DNA of 62,704 bases from Deinococcus marmoris DSM 12784 (GCF_000701405.1 NZ_JNIV01000012.1:1-62704), one strand, 5' to 3'. Numbered from the stretch's first letter, positions 11,129 to 20,385 are shown. Program-made: numbers and translations. Notes: a model not told the origin generated them from the letters alone.

Positions 11129-12886
11129 ATGAAAAACACTCTGCTTCTGACGGCCCTTCTGCTGGGTACGGCCTCCACCGCCCGCGCCGCTTCCCTGTCC
11201 GAGGGATTGCCCGCCGGGGCGCTGATGACGCTGGAAACGAAGAATGCGGGCGGCGCGATTGACCGTTTCTCTGGCCTGCTGGTTTCGGCAGTCAACGGCT
11301 TTGCTGGTGGAGACGAGGGCGGCGAGATGGTCGGCGGTTTTCAGCAGATCCTCAAGGGTTCGCTGGGCCAGGAAGCCGTGGCAGGCGTCTTTTCGGTGGG
11401 CAACGCGGGCGGCACCTTCTCGCCGGAACTGCTGGCGGTTTCAAAGGTGGACAAGCTCTCCGGCGAGTTCTTCGCCAGCCTGATGGAACCCAGAAAGGGC
11501 GCGCGGGTGGGCGACTACACCTTCTCGCGGCAGGGCAGCACCTTCGCGGGCATGGCGAACGGACTGGTCTATGTCTCCACCAACAAGGACCTGCTGATGG
11601 GCTACCTGGGCCGCCTGAGCGGCAAGGCGGCCCCCCGACTGATGAATTCGGCGGCCTACACGGTGCCCAGACGGGCAACGGGGGAGCAGGAGCTGTCGCT
11701 GTTCCTGAACTTCTCGGCCACCGCCAAGGTCATTCGCGGCGTGCTGGGCAAGGAAATCTCGCTGCCACGTCTGCTCTCGCCGCTGGTGGACGCGCTGGAC
11801 ACGCTGGGACAGTACGCGGCAGGCTTTACCACCACTGCCGGGGGCCTGACTGCCGCCTCCGCCCACGCCGCCAACGTGCAGGGCAAGGACAGGCCGCTGT
11901 ACCGCATCCTGACCGACAGCGCCGATTTTACCGTGCAGGACATTATCCCCGCTGGCGCAGAGGCGGTGGTGGCCTCGGCCTGCGCGCCCGAATCCGGCGC
12001 GTACCTGGGCCGCTGGCTGACCCGCGTGGACCTGTTCGATCCGCTGGGTTTTTTAACCGACAGCCAGCTCGCCAGCCACCTGGAGCGCTCGGGGGCGTGG
12101 CTGGGCCACGAGTGCGCGCAGGTCACGCTGGCCGGGGGCATGAAGTCTGGCCTGGACGTCAGCAACCCGCTGGCCAGCCTGGATTACACCGTGAGCTATC
12201 AGCGCGTCGCGGACATGACGGCGGCCCAGGCGCAGATGCCCGAATACGCCGACAGCGTGAACGCAGCCATCGCGGGGGCGTCTGAGAGCCTGAAAAAACT
12301 GCTCAAGGACGACCTGTTCGGCACCGTGGGCCGCAGCCTGCCCGGCGAGATGGGTGCGGCGGCGGCAGCCGGGGGCGCGGCAGCCAGCGGGAGCCTGAAA
12401 ATGGTGGACGCCATGCTGGGCAACCTCAAGATGGTCTATGCCTTCCGGGGTGACTACCTGATCACGGCGTTCAGCCAGGCGGCTCTGGACGCCGCGCTGG
12501 ATGAGGGAACCGCGCCACTCGCGCAGGACGCGGGCTTCATGGCCGCCGGGATCGAGCCGCGCTTTTCTGCCGGGTGGACCTATGCCCCCAACCCCGAAGA
12601 CATCAGCGGCGAGGAACTCTCGGAAGCCATCATGAGCAACCTGGGTGCAGGCGGCGAAATGATGGATGAGGAGATGGCCGAGACCGACACGGCAGAGACG
12701 GGCGACGACATGGACATGGAATACGACGACGAGGGCATGGACACCGGCGAGATGATGTCCGGCATGATCGGCACTATGAGCGATCTGATGGCGGACCTGA
12801 TCAACCGCTACGACGGCCAGACCGTGCAGAGCGCCGTGCAGGGCAACGTGATCACCAGCAAGTCGAACGTGCTGTACCGCTGGTAA
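11129..12886 (+). CDS. Secreted DUF3352-like protein with acidic Met-rich tail
   Basis: About 585 residues with a clear signal peptide (MKNTLLLTALLLGTASTARA). Repeated segments in the body resemble DUF3352 proteins: LPAGALMTLETKN at the start, FSVGNAGGTFSPELLAVSKV, and a second similar unit around YRILTDSADFTVQDIIPAGAEAVV. Near the end is a very acidic, Met-rich stretch (GEMMDEEMAETDTAETGDD and following). Function is unknown, presumably periplasmic or cell-envelope. The start at 11129 is set by TATGAT (11117-11122) with a six-base gap; the frame upstream overlaps the RIO1 gene in another frame and is discarded. Confidence 0.8.
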   Translation: MKNTLLLTALLLGTASTARAASLSEGLPAGALMTLETKNAGGAIDRFSGLLVSAVNGFAGGDEGGEMVGGFQQILKGSLGQEAVAGVFSVGNAGGTFSPELLAVSKVDKLSGEFFASLMEPRKGARVGDYTFSRQGSTFAGMANGLVYVSTNKDLLMGYLGRLSGKAAPRLMNSAAYTVPRRATGEQELSLFLNFSATAKVIRGVLGKEISLPRLLSPLVDALDTLGQYAAGFTTTAGGLTAASAHAANVQGKDRPLYRILTDSADFTVQDIIPAGAEAVVASACAPESGAYLGRWLTRVDLFDPLGFLTDSQLASHLERSGAWLGHECAQVTLAGGMKSGLDVSNPLASLDYTVSYQRVADMTAAQAQMPEYADSVNAAIAGASESLKKLLKDDLFGTVGRSLPGEMGAAAAAGGAAASGSLKMVDAMLGNLKMVYAFRGDYLITAFSQAALDAALDEGTAPLAQDAGFMAAGIEPRFSAGWTYAPNPEDISGEELSEAIMSNLGAGGEMMDEEMAETDTAETGDDMDMEYDDEGMDTGEMMSGMIGTMSDLMADLINRYDGQTVQSAVQGNVITSKSNVLYRW

Positions 12887-12905
12887 AACAGCACTTCTCA
12901 AAGAG

Positions 12906-12945
12906 GCAGGTCAGGACGGCTCCATCCCCGTCCTGACCTGCTTTT
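12906..12945. terminator. Bidirectional intrinsic terminator
   Basis: GCAGGTCAGGACGG (12906-12919) and CCGTCCTGACCTGC (12928-12941) form a perfect 14-bp stem with TTTT after it on the plus strand. It sits between two convergent genes and probably serves both. Confidence 0.8.
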
Positions 12946-12964
12946 CATTGTTCCAGAGGACCGC

Positions 12965-14806
12965 CTAGCGCCATTGCTCCGGCAAGCCGTACACATGCCA
13001 CATCGCCTCAACCCGCTCCACCACCGCCGGGTCCATATTAATTTTGGGGGGCCAGGGGCGCACGAAACCTTCTTCCGGCAATTTGCGTGCGCCGTCCCAG
13101 GTCAGCAATGCGCCGTGCCGGACCACATCGCGCTCCGGGTCGATGTTGTTCAGGATGGTCCACCACACGTCCTGAATGTTGTTCACGTCGGTAAACTCGT
13201 CGCAGATCAGCAGGTGACGCACTCCGGCGGCGGCAGGGTGGGCGGCAAATGCCTGTGCCAGTTCCCGCGCCTGACCGGGGCGGGTCTTGTTCAGGGCCAC
13301 CAGCCAGTAGCCGTCCCCATTCTGCCGCTGGGCCACCACGCCTTCAAAGTCCGGCAGATCGGCGGCGGCGTGCGGCTTGAAGACCGTCTCATGCGCCAGA
13401 TCGCCCGCCTGTAAATCACGGCTGGACTCGGCCCCGCCGATTTCCTCGGGGCGCTTGGTGGTGGCGTCGATGATCAGCTTGCTGCCGTAGCCCCAGCCCC
13501 GGCTGCTGTGGTCCAGCACGTCGGTGGGGCCGCGCGTGGTCAGGGTGTCGCGGCCCGGCACAGCGCGTTCGGCCACGGCACGCCACACGGCTTCAAAGTC
13601 ATTGACCTTCACGTCGTCGTCCAGCACCACGATCACTTTGGCAAACATCATCTGGCCCAGACCGAACATCCCGTTCGCCACCTTGTACGCCTGCCCCGGA
13701 TACCCCTTGTTGATGCCCACGAAGACGAGGTTGTGCGCCACGCCTGCCGGGGGCATATGGTAATCGGTGATCTCGGGGATGATCAGTTGCGCGGCTGGCA
13801 GGAACAGCCGCTCGGAGGCTTCGATCAGGTAGGCGTCCTCCATCGGCGGGCGGCCCACGATGGTGGCAGGGTACACGGGCTGGCGGCGCATGGTCACGGC
13901 AGTCACATGGAACAGCGGGTACAGGTCCGGCAGCGTGTAGAAGCCGGTGTGATCCCCGAACGGCCCCTCCATGATCCAGTCCTCGGACGGGTCCACGTAG
14001 CCTTCCAGAATGAATTCGGCGTTGGCGGGCACGTCCAGATCCACCGTGATGCCCTTCGTGACCGGGTAACGCTGCCCGCGCAGATAGCCCGCCAGCGCAA
14101 ATTCGTCCAAGCCGGGAATGGGCGGCAGAGGCGCGGTAGCGGCATAGATCAGTGCCGGATCGCCACCGATAGCGACGGCCACTTCCAGCTTTTGCCCCAG
14201 CCGTTTGGCCTTCTCCAGATGCTTGGTGCCCGTTTTGTGGCGCTGCCAGTGCATCCCGGTGGTGTTCTTGCTCATCACCTGCATGCGGTACATGCCCATG
14301 TTGCGCTCGCCGGTTTCGGGGTCTTTGGTGATCACCAGCGGCAGGGTCACGAACGGCCCACCGTCCAGCGGCCAGCATTTCAGGATGGGGATGCGCGACA
14401 GGTCCACCTCGTCGCCGCGCCACACCACTTCCTGCACCGGGCCAGTCCTGACCCGTTTAGGCGGAAGGTTCATGGCGTCCTTGAGTTTGGTCACGTTGCT
14501 CAGCAGCCCCAGTTTGCTGCCGCCGCCGCCCAGGTCAATCAGGGCGCGGACCTTCGCCGCCAGATCGTCCAGATCACTGACCCCTAACGCTAAAGCAGTG
14601 CGTTCGCGGGTGCCCATCAGGCCGATGACCACCGGAAATTCGCTGCCGCGCACGTTTTCAAACAGCACCGCCGGGCCGCCGGATTTGACCAGACGGTCCG
14701 CGATCTCGGTGATTTCAAGGTCATGGCTGACCGGGGCGGAGACGCGCAGCAGTTCGCCGCGTTCTTCCAGCAGGCGCATGAAGCTCTGAATGTCGGGAAA
14801 GGCCAT
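12965..14806 (-). CDS. UbiD-family prenyl-FMN decarboxylase
   Basis: A 613-residue UbiD-type enzyme that decarboxylates aromatic or unsaturated acids using prenylated FMN. The family signature region EGPFGDHTGFYTLPDLYP is present, with NMGMYRMQVMSKNTTGMHWQRHK and RPPMEDAYLIEA around the cofactor and metal site. Given that Deinococcus makes menaquinone, a role in the futalosine route (MqnL-like step) is possible but not shown by the neighbours. The start at 14806 (MAFPDIQSFMRLLEERGELL) has TATGCT seven bases upstream; the extra 29 residues from 14893 are low-complexity and rejected. The UbiX partner is not in the window. Confidence 0.87.
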   Translation of the reverse strand: MAFPDIQSFMRLLEERGELLRVSAPVSHDLEITEIADRLVKSGGPAVLFENVRGSEFPVVIGLMGTRERTALALGVSDLDDLAAKVRALIDLGGGGSKLGLLSNVTKLKDAMNLPPKRVRTGPVQEVVWRGDEVDLSRIPILKCWPLDGGPFVTLPLVITKDPETGERNMGMYRMQVMSKNTTGMHWQRHKTGTKHLEKAKRLGQKLEVAVAIGGDPALIYAATAPLPPIPGLDEFALAGYLRGQRYPVTKGITVDLDVPANAEFILEGYVDPSEDWIMEGPFGDHTGFYTLPDLYPLFHVTAVTMRRQPVYPATIVGRPPMEDAYLIEASERLFLPAAQLIIPEITDYHMPPAGVAHNLVFVGINKGYPGQAYKVANGMFGLGQMMFAKVIVVLDDDVKVNDFEAVWRAVAERAVPGRDTLTTRGPTDVLDHSSRGWGYGSKLIIDATTKRPEEIGGAESSRDLQAGDLAHETVFKPHAAADLPDFEGVVAQRQNGDGYWLVALNKTRPGQARELAQAFAAHPAAAGVRHLLICDEFTDVNNIQDVWWTILNNIDPERDVVRHGALLTWDGARKLPEEGFVRPWPPKINMDPAVVERVEAMWHVYGLPEQWR

Positions 14807-14904
14807 GCTCGGCAGCATAGGGCTGCGGGGGCGGGGCAACCGTACCGGAAGGCGAGATGCGACAGGCGAACATGACGATTCGCTCAAGCCCATACATCAC
14901 TTGG

Positions 14905-14934
14905 TTCACAATTAATTCCGCTCTGTTTTATAAA
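14905..14934 (+). promoter_or_regulatory. Promoter of first binding-protein gene
   Basis: TTCACA (14905-14910), 18 bases, TATAAA (14929-14934), in a locally AT-rich stretch. It would give a leader of about 60 bases before the ATG at 15002, consistent with the Shine-Dalgarno sequence used there. Confidence 0.55.
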
Positions 14935-15001
14935 CTGGTTTAACGATCAGAGATTCAGTACGTCTGACCTGATCCCCAGCCTCAACCCCTCAAGGAGTCC
15001 C

Positions 15002-15778
15002 ATGAAGCACCTGTTGTTAATGTCCGCCCTCGTCCTCGCCTCCAGCAGCCTCGCCGCCACCGCGCCCGCAACCAAAACGCCCAGCACCCTCTCCAAGGGT
15101 ACGTTGAAAATCGGCATGGAAGGCACCTACGCGCCCTTCACCTACCGCGATGAAAAGGGCGTGCTGACCGGCTTTGATGTGGATATCGCCAAGGCAGTGG
15201 CCGCCAAGCTGGGCCTGAAGCCCGAATTCGCGCTGACCGAGTGGAGCGGCCTGCTGGCCGGGTTGCAGGCCAACAAGTACGACGTGATCGTCAATCAGGT
15301 GGGCATCACCGCCGAGCGCCAGAAAAGCATCGGCTTCAGCACGCCCTACGCGTATTCCTCACCGCAGATCATCGTGAAGAAGGCGGGCAGCCTCGCCCCC
15401 AAGACGCTGGCCGAACTGAAGGGCAAGCGCGTGGGCGTGGGCCTGGGCAGCAACTTTGAAAAGCAACTGCGCGACGCGGGCGGCATCAACGTGGTGACCT
15501 ACCCCGGCGCACCCGAATACCTGGCGGACCTGGGAGCGGGCCGTCTGGACGCCGCCTACAATGACCGCCTGCTGGTGGGCTACCTGATCAAGTCGCAGAA
15601 CCTGCCGGTGCGCGGCGCAGGCGTGATCGGCCAGCCGGAAGCGGTGGGCATTGCCCTGAAAAAGACCAACACGGGCCTGAAAACGGCGGTGGACAAGGCG
15701 CTCTTGCAGATCAAGGCCGACGGCACGTATGCCAAGATCAGCCGCCAGTGGTTCGGGCAGGACGTCAGCAAACCCTGA
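15002..15778 (+). CDS. Amino-acid ABC transporter substrate-binding protein (cystine type)
   Basis: A 258-residue family 3 extracellular solute-binding protein with a signal peptide (MKHLLLMSALVLASSSLAA). The fold hallmarks are LKIGMEGTYAPFTYRDEKG, LTGFDVDIAKAVAAKLGLK and DVIVNQVGITAERQKSIGFS, closest to the cystine/polar amino acid binders (TcyA/FliY type). It captures the substrate outside the membrane for an ABC permease. AAGGAG precedes the ATG by seven bases. A second, highly similar gene lies at 17100 on the other side of a flavin oxidase. The ligand is inferred from family only. Confidence 0.88.
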   Translation: MKHLLLMSALVLASSSLAATAPATKTPSTLSKGTLKIGMEGTYAPFTYRDEKGVLTGFDVDIAKAVAAKLGLKPEFALTEWSGLLAGLQANKYDVIVNQVGITAERQKSIGFSTPYAYSSPQIIVKKAGSLAPKTLAELKGKRVGVGLGSNFEKQLRDAGGINVVTYPGAPEYLADLGAGRLDAAYNDRLLVGYLIKSQNLPVRGAGVIGQPEAVGIALKKTNTGLKTAVDKALLQIKADGTYAKISRQWFGQDVSKP

Positions 15779-15797
15779 TCTCTGCCCTCTGGCGCAG

Positions 15798-15828
15798 ACC
15801 CCTCCCGGTCCAACGGGGAGGGGTTTTT
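15798..15828 (+). terminator. Intrinsic terminator
   Basis: ACCCCTCCC (15798-15806) pairs with GGGAGGGGT (15816-15824), followed by five T. It ends the first binding-protein transcript. An almost identical terminator follows the paralogue at 17897, showing that the terminator was duplicated with the gene. Confidence 0.85.
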
Positions 15829-15852
15829 GCTGGCAACCCTTAAAATCAGACC

Positions 15853-17013
15853 ATGAACCAGCACGTCCAGCATCTGATCATCGGCGCGGGGGCGGCGGGC
15901 AGCGCGGCGGCGTATGCGCTGGCCCGGCGCGGGCAGGACGTGCTGCTGCTGGAGCAGTTTCAGATCGGCCACACGCGCGGCTCCAGCTTCGGGCCGTCGC
16001 GGATTTTCCGGCTGGCCTACGAGGAACCCGACTACGCCGGGCTGGCCCAAGCAGCGCTGGCGTCGTGGCGGGCGTTAGAACGTGAGGCGGGACAGCAGTT
16101 GTACTGGCGCACCGGGGGCCTTGACCTTGGCCCCGCTGGAACGCCCAGCCTGGAAGCCGTTCACGCCTCGCTGAGCGCGCTGGACGCGGCCCCCGAGTAT
16201 CTGAGCCGCCGCGAACTGGCCCAGCGTTTTCCACAGTGGCAGGTGCCGCCCGACTGGGAAGCGGTGTACTCGTCCGAAGCGGGGATCGTCAGCCCGCAGA
16301 TCACGCTGAGGGTCCTGACCGATCTCGCCCGCCAACACGGGGCGCGTGTGCTGGAGGGTGTGGCGGCGCTGGAGATACAGGGAGGACAGCAACCCGCCAT
16401 TCGGACCAGCACGGGTGCAATCACCTGTGACCACCTGATCGTGGCGGCGGGCGCGTGGCTGCCGCGTCTGGTTCCGGGGTTGCAAGCCTCGCTGAGCGTC
16501 ACATTGGCGGCCTCCAGCTTTTACCGCCCGGATGATCTGGCGGCCTTCCAGCCGGAACGCTTCCCGGTCTTCATCACCCATGACGATGAATTTCAGGCGT
16601 ACGGCTTTCCAGCTTTCGGCGTCCCTGGCGTAAAAATTGGCGTGGATGTGGTGCGCCCCGTCACCAGCGGCGATGACCGCACACTTGAAGTTCCGCCGCA
16701 GGTTGTGGAGGCGTCCGACACGTTCATGCGGCGCTATCTGCCGGGGGCCAGCGCCGTCATGGAGCGGCAAACCTGCCTGATCACCCGCGCGCCGGGCGGC
16801 GATTTCATCCTCGCGCCGCACCCGGATTGCCCGCAGATCACGCTGGCCTCTCCCTGTTCAGGACACGGCTTCAAGTTCACGCCGCTGCTTGGAGAATTGC
16901 TGGCGGCGCACGCGCTGGGTGAAAGGCATCCCTGGCACCTGCCCCGTTTCGCGCTGCCGCCTCAGGCCGTGCGCCAGACAGCAGACCAGCACCCCCTCCC
17001 AGGAGGCTTATAG
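15853..17013 (+). CDS. FAD-dependent N-methyl amino acid / sarcosine oxidase family protein (SolA-like)
   Basis: A 386-residue flavin oxidase of the monomeric sarcosine oxidase/N-methyltryptophan oxidase family. The Rossmann dinucleotide fold is HLIIGAGAAGSAAAYALARRG; HTRGSSFGPSRIFRLAY is a family hallmark; the Cys in RQTCLITRAPGGDFIL is where the family attaches FAD covalently; CSGHGFKF is the C-terminal FAD-binding segment. It should oxidise a secondary amino acid, giving H2O2. Position between two amino-acid binding proteins suggests it acts on an imported compound. Leaderless start: TAAAAT at 15841-15846, six bases before ATG. Confidence 0.85.
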   Translation: MNQHVQHLIIGAGAAGSAAAYALARRGQDVLLLEQFQIGHTRGSSFGPSRIFRLAYEEPDYAGLAQAALASWRALEREAGQQLYWRTGGLDLGPAGTPSLEAVHASLSALDAAPEYLSRRELAQRFPQWQVPPDWEAVYSSEAGIVSPQITLRVLTDLARQHGARVLEGVAALEIQGGQQPAIRTSTGAITCDHLIVAAGAWLPRLVPGLQASLSVTLAASSFYRPDDLAAFQPERFPVFITHDDEFQAYGFPAFGVPGVKIGVDVVRPVTSGDDRTLEVPPQVVEASDTFMRRYLPGASAVMERQTCLITRAPGGDFILAPHPDCPQITLASPCSGHGFKFTPLLGELLAAHALGERHPWHLPRFALPPQAVRQTADQHPLPGGL

Positions 17014-17099
17014 TCAGCTCCATTCCTCCTGTATCGGGCCAGTGCAATTCCCCCACCCTCTTGACGGCGCTTCCGATGGGCCGTGTTCAAGGAGAAGCC

Positions 17100-17876
17100 A
17101 TGCGCGCATTCCGTCCCAGTCTGGTTCTAGGTACTGCTCTGCTTCTGGCCGCCGCCACGCCCTCATTGGCCCAGACCGCGCCCACCCTGAGCAAGGGCGT
17201 GCTGAAAATCGCCGTGGAAGGCACCTACGCCCCGTTTACCTTCAAGGACGACAAGGGCCTGCTGACCGGATTTGACGTGGACGTGGCGCGGGCGCTGGCC
17301 GCCAAACTGGGCCTCAAGCCCGAGTTCGTGCTGACCGAGTGGAGCGGCATTCTGGCGGGCTTGCAAGCCAACAAGTACGACGTGATCATCAATCAGGTGG
17401 GCATCACCGCCGAGCGCCAGAAGAGCATCGGCTTCAGCGATCCCTATGTCTTCAGCCGTCCGCAGATTGCCGTCCATACCACCAAAGGGCAGAACTACAA
17501 CACGCTGGCGGACCTGAAAGGCAAGAGGGTGGGCGTCGGGCTGGGTACCGTGTTTGAAAAAGACCTGCGCGACGCGGGCGGCATCACCGTGGTGACGTAT
17601 CCCGGCACCCCGGAATATCTGGCAGACCTGTCCAGTGGCCGCCTGGACGCCATTTACAATGACCGCCTCTTGATCGGCTACCTCGCCAAATCGCAGGGCC
17701 TGCCGATCAAGGGCGTGGGCGACGCCGGTTCGGTGGACAGCATGGGCATAGCGATCAAGAAGACCAATACAGGACTAAAAACCGCAATTGACGCGGCCCT
17801 CAAGGGCATGAAGGCTGACGGTACGATGGCGAAGATCGGCCAGCAGTGGTTCGGGCAGGACGTCAGCAAGCCCTGA
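17100..17876 (+). CDS. Amino-acid ABC transporter substrate-binding protein, paralogue of 15002
   Basis: A 258-residue paralogue of the binding protein at 15002, the same length and near-identical over long stretches (EGTYAPFTFKDDKG, NQVGITAERQKSIGFS, the shared end WFGQDVSKP). The signal peptide is SLVLGTALLLAAATPSLA. The start at 17100 has AAGGAG six to seven bases upstream; the 13 residues before it are rejected. It is followed by its own terminator and then the permease gene. Differences cluster in the hinge and second lobe, so ligand preference may differ. Confidence 0.88.
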   Translation: MRAFRPSLVLGTALLLAAATPSLAQTAPTLSKGVLKIAVEGTYAPFTFKDDKGLLTGFDVDVARALAAKLGLKPEFVLTEWSGILAGLQANKYDVIINQVGITAERQKSIGFSDPYVFSRPQIAVHTTKGQNYNTLADLKGKRVGVGLGTVFEKDLRDAGGITVVTYPGTPEYLADLSSGRLDAIYNDRLLIGYLAKSQGLPIKGVGDAGSVDSMGIAIKKTNTGLKTAIDAALKGMKADGTMAKIGQQWFGQDVSKP

Positions 17877-17896
17877 GCGCCCGCCTGTGCGCGTGG

Positions 17897-17926
17897 ACCC
17901 CTCCCAGTTCAGTGGGGAGGGGTTTG
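17897..17926 (+). terminator. Intrinsic terminator
   Basis: ACCCCTCCC (17897-17905) pairs with GGGAGGGGT (17915-17923) followed by TT. It is the duplicate of the 15798 terminator and separates the binding-protein gene from the permease gene. Confidence 0.75.
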
Positions 17927-17942
17927 CGTTGGGAAGCGGGCG

Positions 17943-18032
17943 GGTCTAAACGTCAAAAGGTCTAATCGTCTGACCGCGAAAGTGACCTATTCTTCTGGCC
18001 GTTAGACCGTTGGACGGTTTGACCCTTAGACC
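17943..18032. promoter_or_regulatory. GGTCTAA/TTAGACC motif array before the permease
   Basis: GGTCTAA occurs at 17943-17949 and 17959-17965; its reverse complement TTAGACC occurs at 18002-18008 and 18026-18032. Related GTCTGACC (17968) and GTTTGACC (18018) lie between. The symmetric arrangement in a 90-base intergenic stretch directly before a transporter gene looks like an operator cluster for a dimeric regulator. No regulator gene is adjacent. Confidence 0.5.
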
Positions 18033-18053
18033 GCCTCCAAAGGAGCGCCCCGC

Positions 18054-18725
18054 ATGGACACCGAACAACTTCAACTGATCGTGCAGAGTGCCTGGGCCGC
18101 CGTTCCCGCGCTGCTGGTGGGGGCGCGGCTGACCATCGGCTTTGCGCTGGCGGCGATGGTGCTGGGATTGCCGCTGGGGCTGGCGGTCACGCTGCTGCGG
18201 CTGTACGCGCCGGGGCCGGTGCGCTGGCTGGCGGGTCTGTACGTGTCGTTTATCCGGGGCACGCCGCTGCTGGTGCAGATCTTCGTGATCTATTACGGCC
18301 TGCCCAGTTTCGGCATCGTCCTCGATCCGGTGGTGGGCGGCGTGCTGGCCCTGACCCTGAACGCCGCCGCCTACCTGTCCGAGACCATCCGCGCCGCGAT
18401 TCTGAGCATTCCCAAGGGCCAGCACGAGGCGGCGTACAGCGTGGGCCTGAGCAAGGCCGAAACCATGCGGCTGATCATCCTGCCGCAGGCCGCGAGGGTG
18501 GCGCTGCCCAGCCTGGGCAACAGCCTGATCGGGCTGGTCAAGGACACCTCGCTGGTGTCGGTGATCACGGTGGTGGAACTGCTGCGAAGCGCGCAACTGG
18601 TCATCGCCCGCACCTTCGAGCCGTTCGGCCCGTATCTGGCCGCCGCGCTGATCTACTGGGCCATCTCCAGCGCACTGGAAGTGGTGCAGCGCCGTCTGGA
18701 ACGGCGGTTCGCGCGGGGAGGCTAG
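18054..18725 (+). CDS. Amino-acid ABC transporter permease (HisM/TcyB type)
   Basis: A 223-residue inner membrane permease with about five membrane segments and the ABC coupling motif EAAYSVGLSKAETMRLIILPQAARVALPSLGN. FIRGTPLLVQIFVIYYGLP is typical of the polar amino acid permease family. AAAGGAG lies nine bases before ATG. It presumably works with one or both nearby binding proteins. No ATP-binding subunit gene lies here, so the ATPase must be encoded elsewhere. Confidence 0.92.
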   Translation: MDTEQLQLIVQSAWAAVPALLVGARLTIGFALAAMVLGLPLGLAVTLLRLYAPGPVRWLAGLYVSFIRGTPLLVQIFVIYYGLPSFGIVLDPVVGGVLALTLNAAAYLSETIRAAILSIPKGQHEAAYSVGLSKAETMRLIILPQAARVALPSLGNSLIGLVKDTSLVSVITVVELLRSAQLVIARTFEPFGPYLAAALIYWAISSALEVVQRRLERRFARGG

Positions 18726-18795
18726 GCCCACAAAACCTCTTCCATCACCCCAAAGACGGACGACATCACCATTGGCCCGCCGCTACGGTACGGGC

Positions 18796-20385
18796 ATGAC
18801 CGGAACCCCGATGGCTGGACCCGCTGCCCCGCCCACCACTTCCGGGCATTCCACGCCTGTTCCCTCTGTTCCCCGTCCCGCACGGACCGCAGCGCCCTTT
18901 CTGATCGCGCTGGGACTGGGCGTCGCGGCGCAGATTCTGACGGGCGCACGGGGCGACGTGTTCGGCGTGAATGTTCCCATCTGGGTGGCCCTGTTCGTGG
19001 CCGCCTGCCTGTGGGCGCTGCGGAGGCGCGGTGAGCGGCCCACGGCAGAGGGCCTGACCCTGCTGGGCACGGCCTTTCTGCTGGCCGTCACCACCTGCGC
19101 GGTCCGGGACGTGCCGGGGGACCTGGGGGCGCTGAACGCTGCCGCGCTGTGGCTCTCGCTGCTGCTGGGCGCGGCGTTTCTGCGCTTTTCCGGCCTGGGC
19201 GGCTGGAGCCTATGGGCCACCGTGGGCGCGGGCCTGACGGGCGGCCTGCGCTTCGTTTACGGCCCCCTGGCACTGCTTGAACGCCTGCCCTGGGCACGGC
19301 TGCGGCCCGCGCAGGGCAGCGGACTGAGGCGCTGGGGCGTGGGCGTGCTGCTGACCCTGCCGGTGCTGGTTGTGTTCGGCGGATTGCTGGCGGGCGCGGA
19401 CGCGGGCTTTGCCGGGCTGCTGGGCGGCGTGCTGGACTGGCGGCTGGACCGGTTGTGGAGCGACGGTTTTCAACTGGCCCTGTGGTGCGCCTTCGCGGGC
19501 GGGCTGGTCTACCCGGCGGTCATGGCGCTGCGGCCCAGCCTCCTGCCGCGCACCGGACCCGACGTGGCGCGGCTGGGGCTGACCGAGATCGGACTGCCGC
19601 TGGCGTCCCTGGCGGCGCTGTTCGTGGTCTTCTTGCTGGCGCAACTGCCGTACTACCTGAGCGGCACCGGCCTGCCGGACGGCGTGACCTTCGCGGGGTA
19701 CATCCGCGAGGGCTTCGGGCAACTGATGGCGGTGGCCTTTTTGAGCCTGACCCTGCTGCTGGGCGCACACGCCCTGACGCGGCAGGAGGTCCGCACCCGC
19801 CTGTCGTACCGCCTGCTGAATCTGGCCGTTCTCGTCCCGCTGGCGCTGGTGCTGCTGAGTGCGGCCAACCGCTGGCGGCTGTACGGGCTGGCCTACGGCC
19901 TGAGCGAGACCCGCGTGATGGGCGCGGCCTTTCTGGTCTGGATGGCGCTGTGCCTGGTGTGGCTGGCATATCTGCTATGGCAGTCGCGCCCGCAGCGCTT
20001 CGCCTACCCGGCCCTGCTGATGGGATTCGGCGTGCTGCTGACCACCACCGCCCTGAACCCCGGCGCACTGATCGCCCGCGTGAATGTGGAGCGTGCCGTC
20101 GGCGGCGTGACCAACGAACTCCGCAGCACCCCGCAGGACGTGAGCGTGCCGACCCTGCTGGGGCTGGGGGCCGACGCCGTCCCCACCATCGTGACCCATC
20201 TGGACGCCCTGACCCAGGATTGCCCGCAGGGCAAGGGCTGCCAGAATTCGCGCCAGGACGTGATTAACCTTCTGCACGAACAGTACGACGCGCCACGCGA
20301 CCCACGGGCCTGGAATGCCAGTCACGCCCGCGCCCACCAACTGGTCCTGACACTTCCCCCACCGACGCCAGAACCGGGGCGCTAG
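18796..20385 (+). CDS. DUF4173/DUF4153-like multi-spanning membrane protein
   Basis: About 529 residues with roughly a dozen hydrophobic segments and a Pro/Thr-rich N-terminus. The central part (LPYYLSGTGLPDGVTFAGYIREGFGQL) and the later TALNPGALIARVNVERA resemble DUF4173 membrane proteins of unknown function. The last ~90 residues are soluble, with two Cys in DCPQGKGCQNS. Leaderless start: TACGGT six bases before ATG 18796; a TTG start at 18772 is less likely. Confidence 0.75.
   Translation: MTGTPMAGPAAPPTTSGHSTPVPSVPRPARTAAPFLIALGLGVAAQILTGARGDVFGVNVPIWVALFVAACLWALRRRGERPTAEGLTLLGTAFLLAVTTCAVRDVPGDLGALNAAALWLSLLLGAAFLRFSGLGGWSLWATVGAGLTGGLRFVYGPLALLERLPWARLRPAQGSGLRRWGVGVLLTLPVLVVFGGLLAGADAGFAGLLGGVLDWRLDRLWSDGFQLALWCAFAGGLVYPAVMALRPSLLPRTGPDVARLGLTEIGLPLASLAALFVVFLLAQLPYYLSGTGLPDGVTFAGYIREGFGQLMAVAFLSLTLLLGAHALTRQEVRTRLSYRLLNLAVLVPLALVLLSAANRWRLYGLAYGLSETRVMGAAFLVWMALCLVWLAYLLWQSRPQRFAYPALLMGFGVLLTTTALNPGALIARVNVERAVGGVTNELRSTPQDVSVPTLLGLGADAVPTIVTHLDALTQDCPQGKGCQNSRQDVINLLHEQYDAPRDPRAWNASHARAHQLVLTLPPPTPEPGR

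Noticed and set aside
12580..12804. Antisense Ser/Met-rich frame inside the DUF3352-like gene
   Set aside because: It is the mirror of the acidic Met-rich tail on the other strand, with no start signals.
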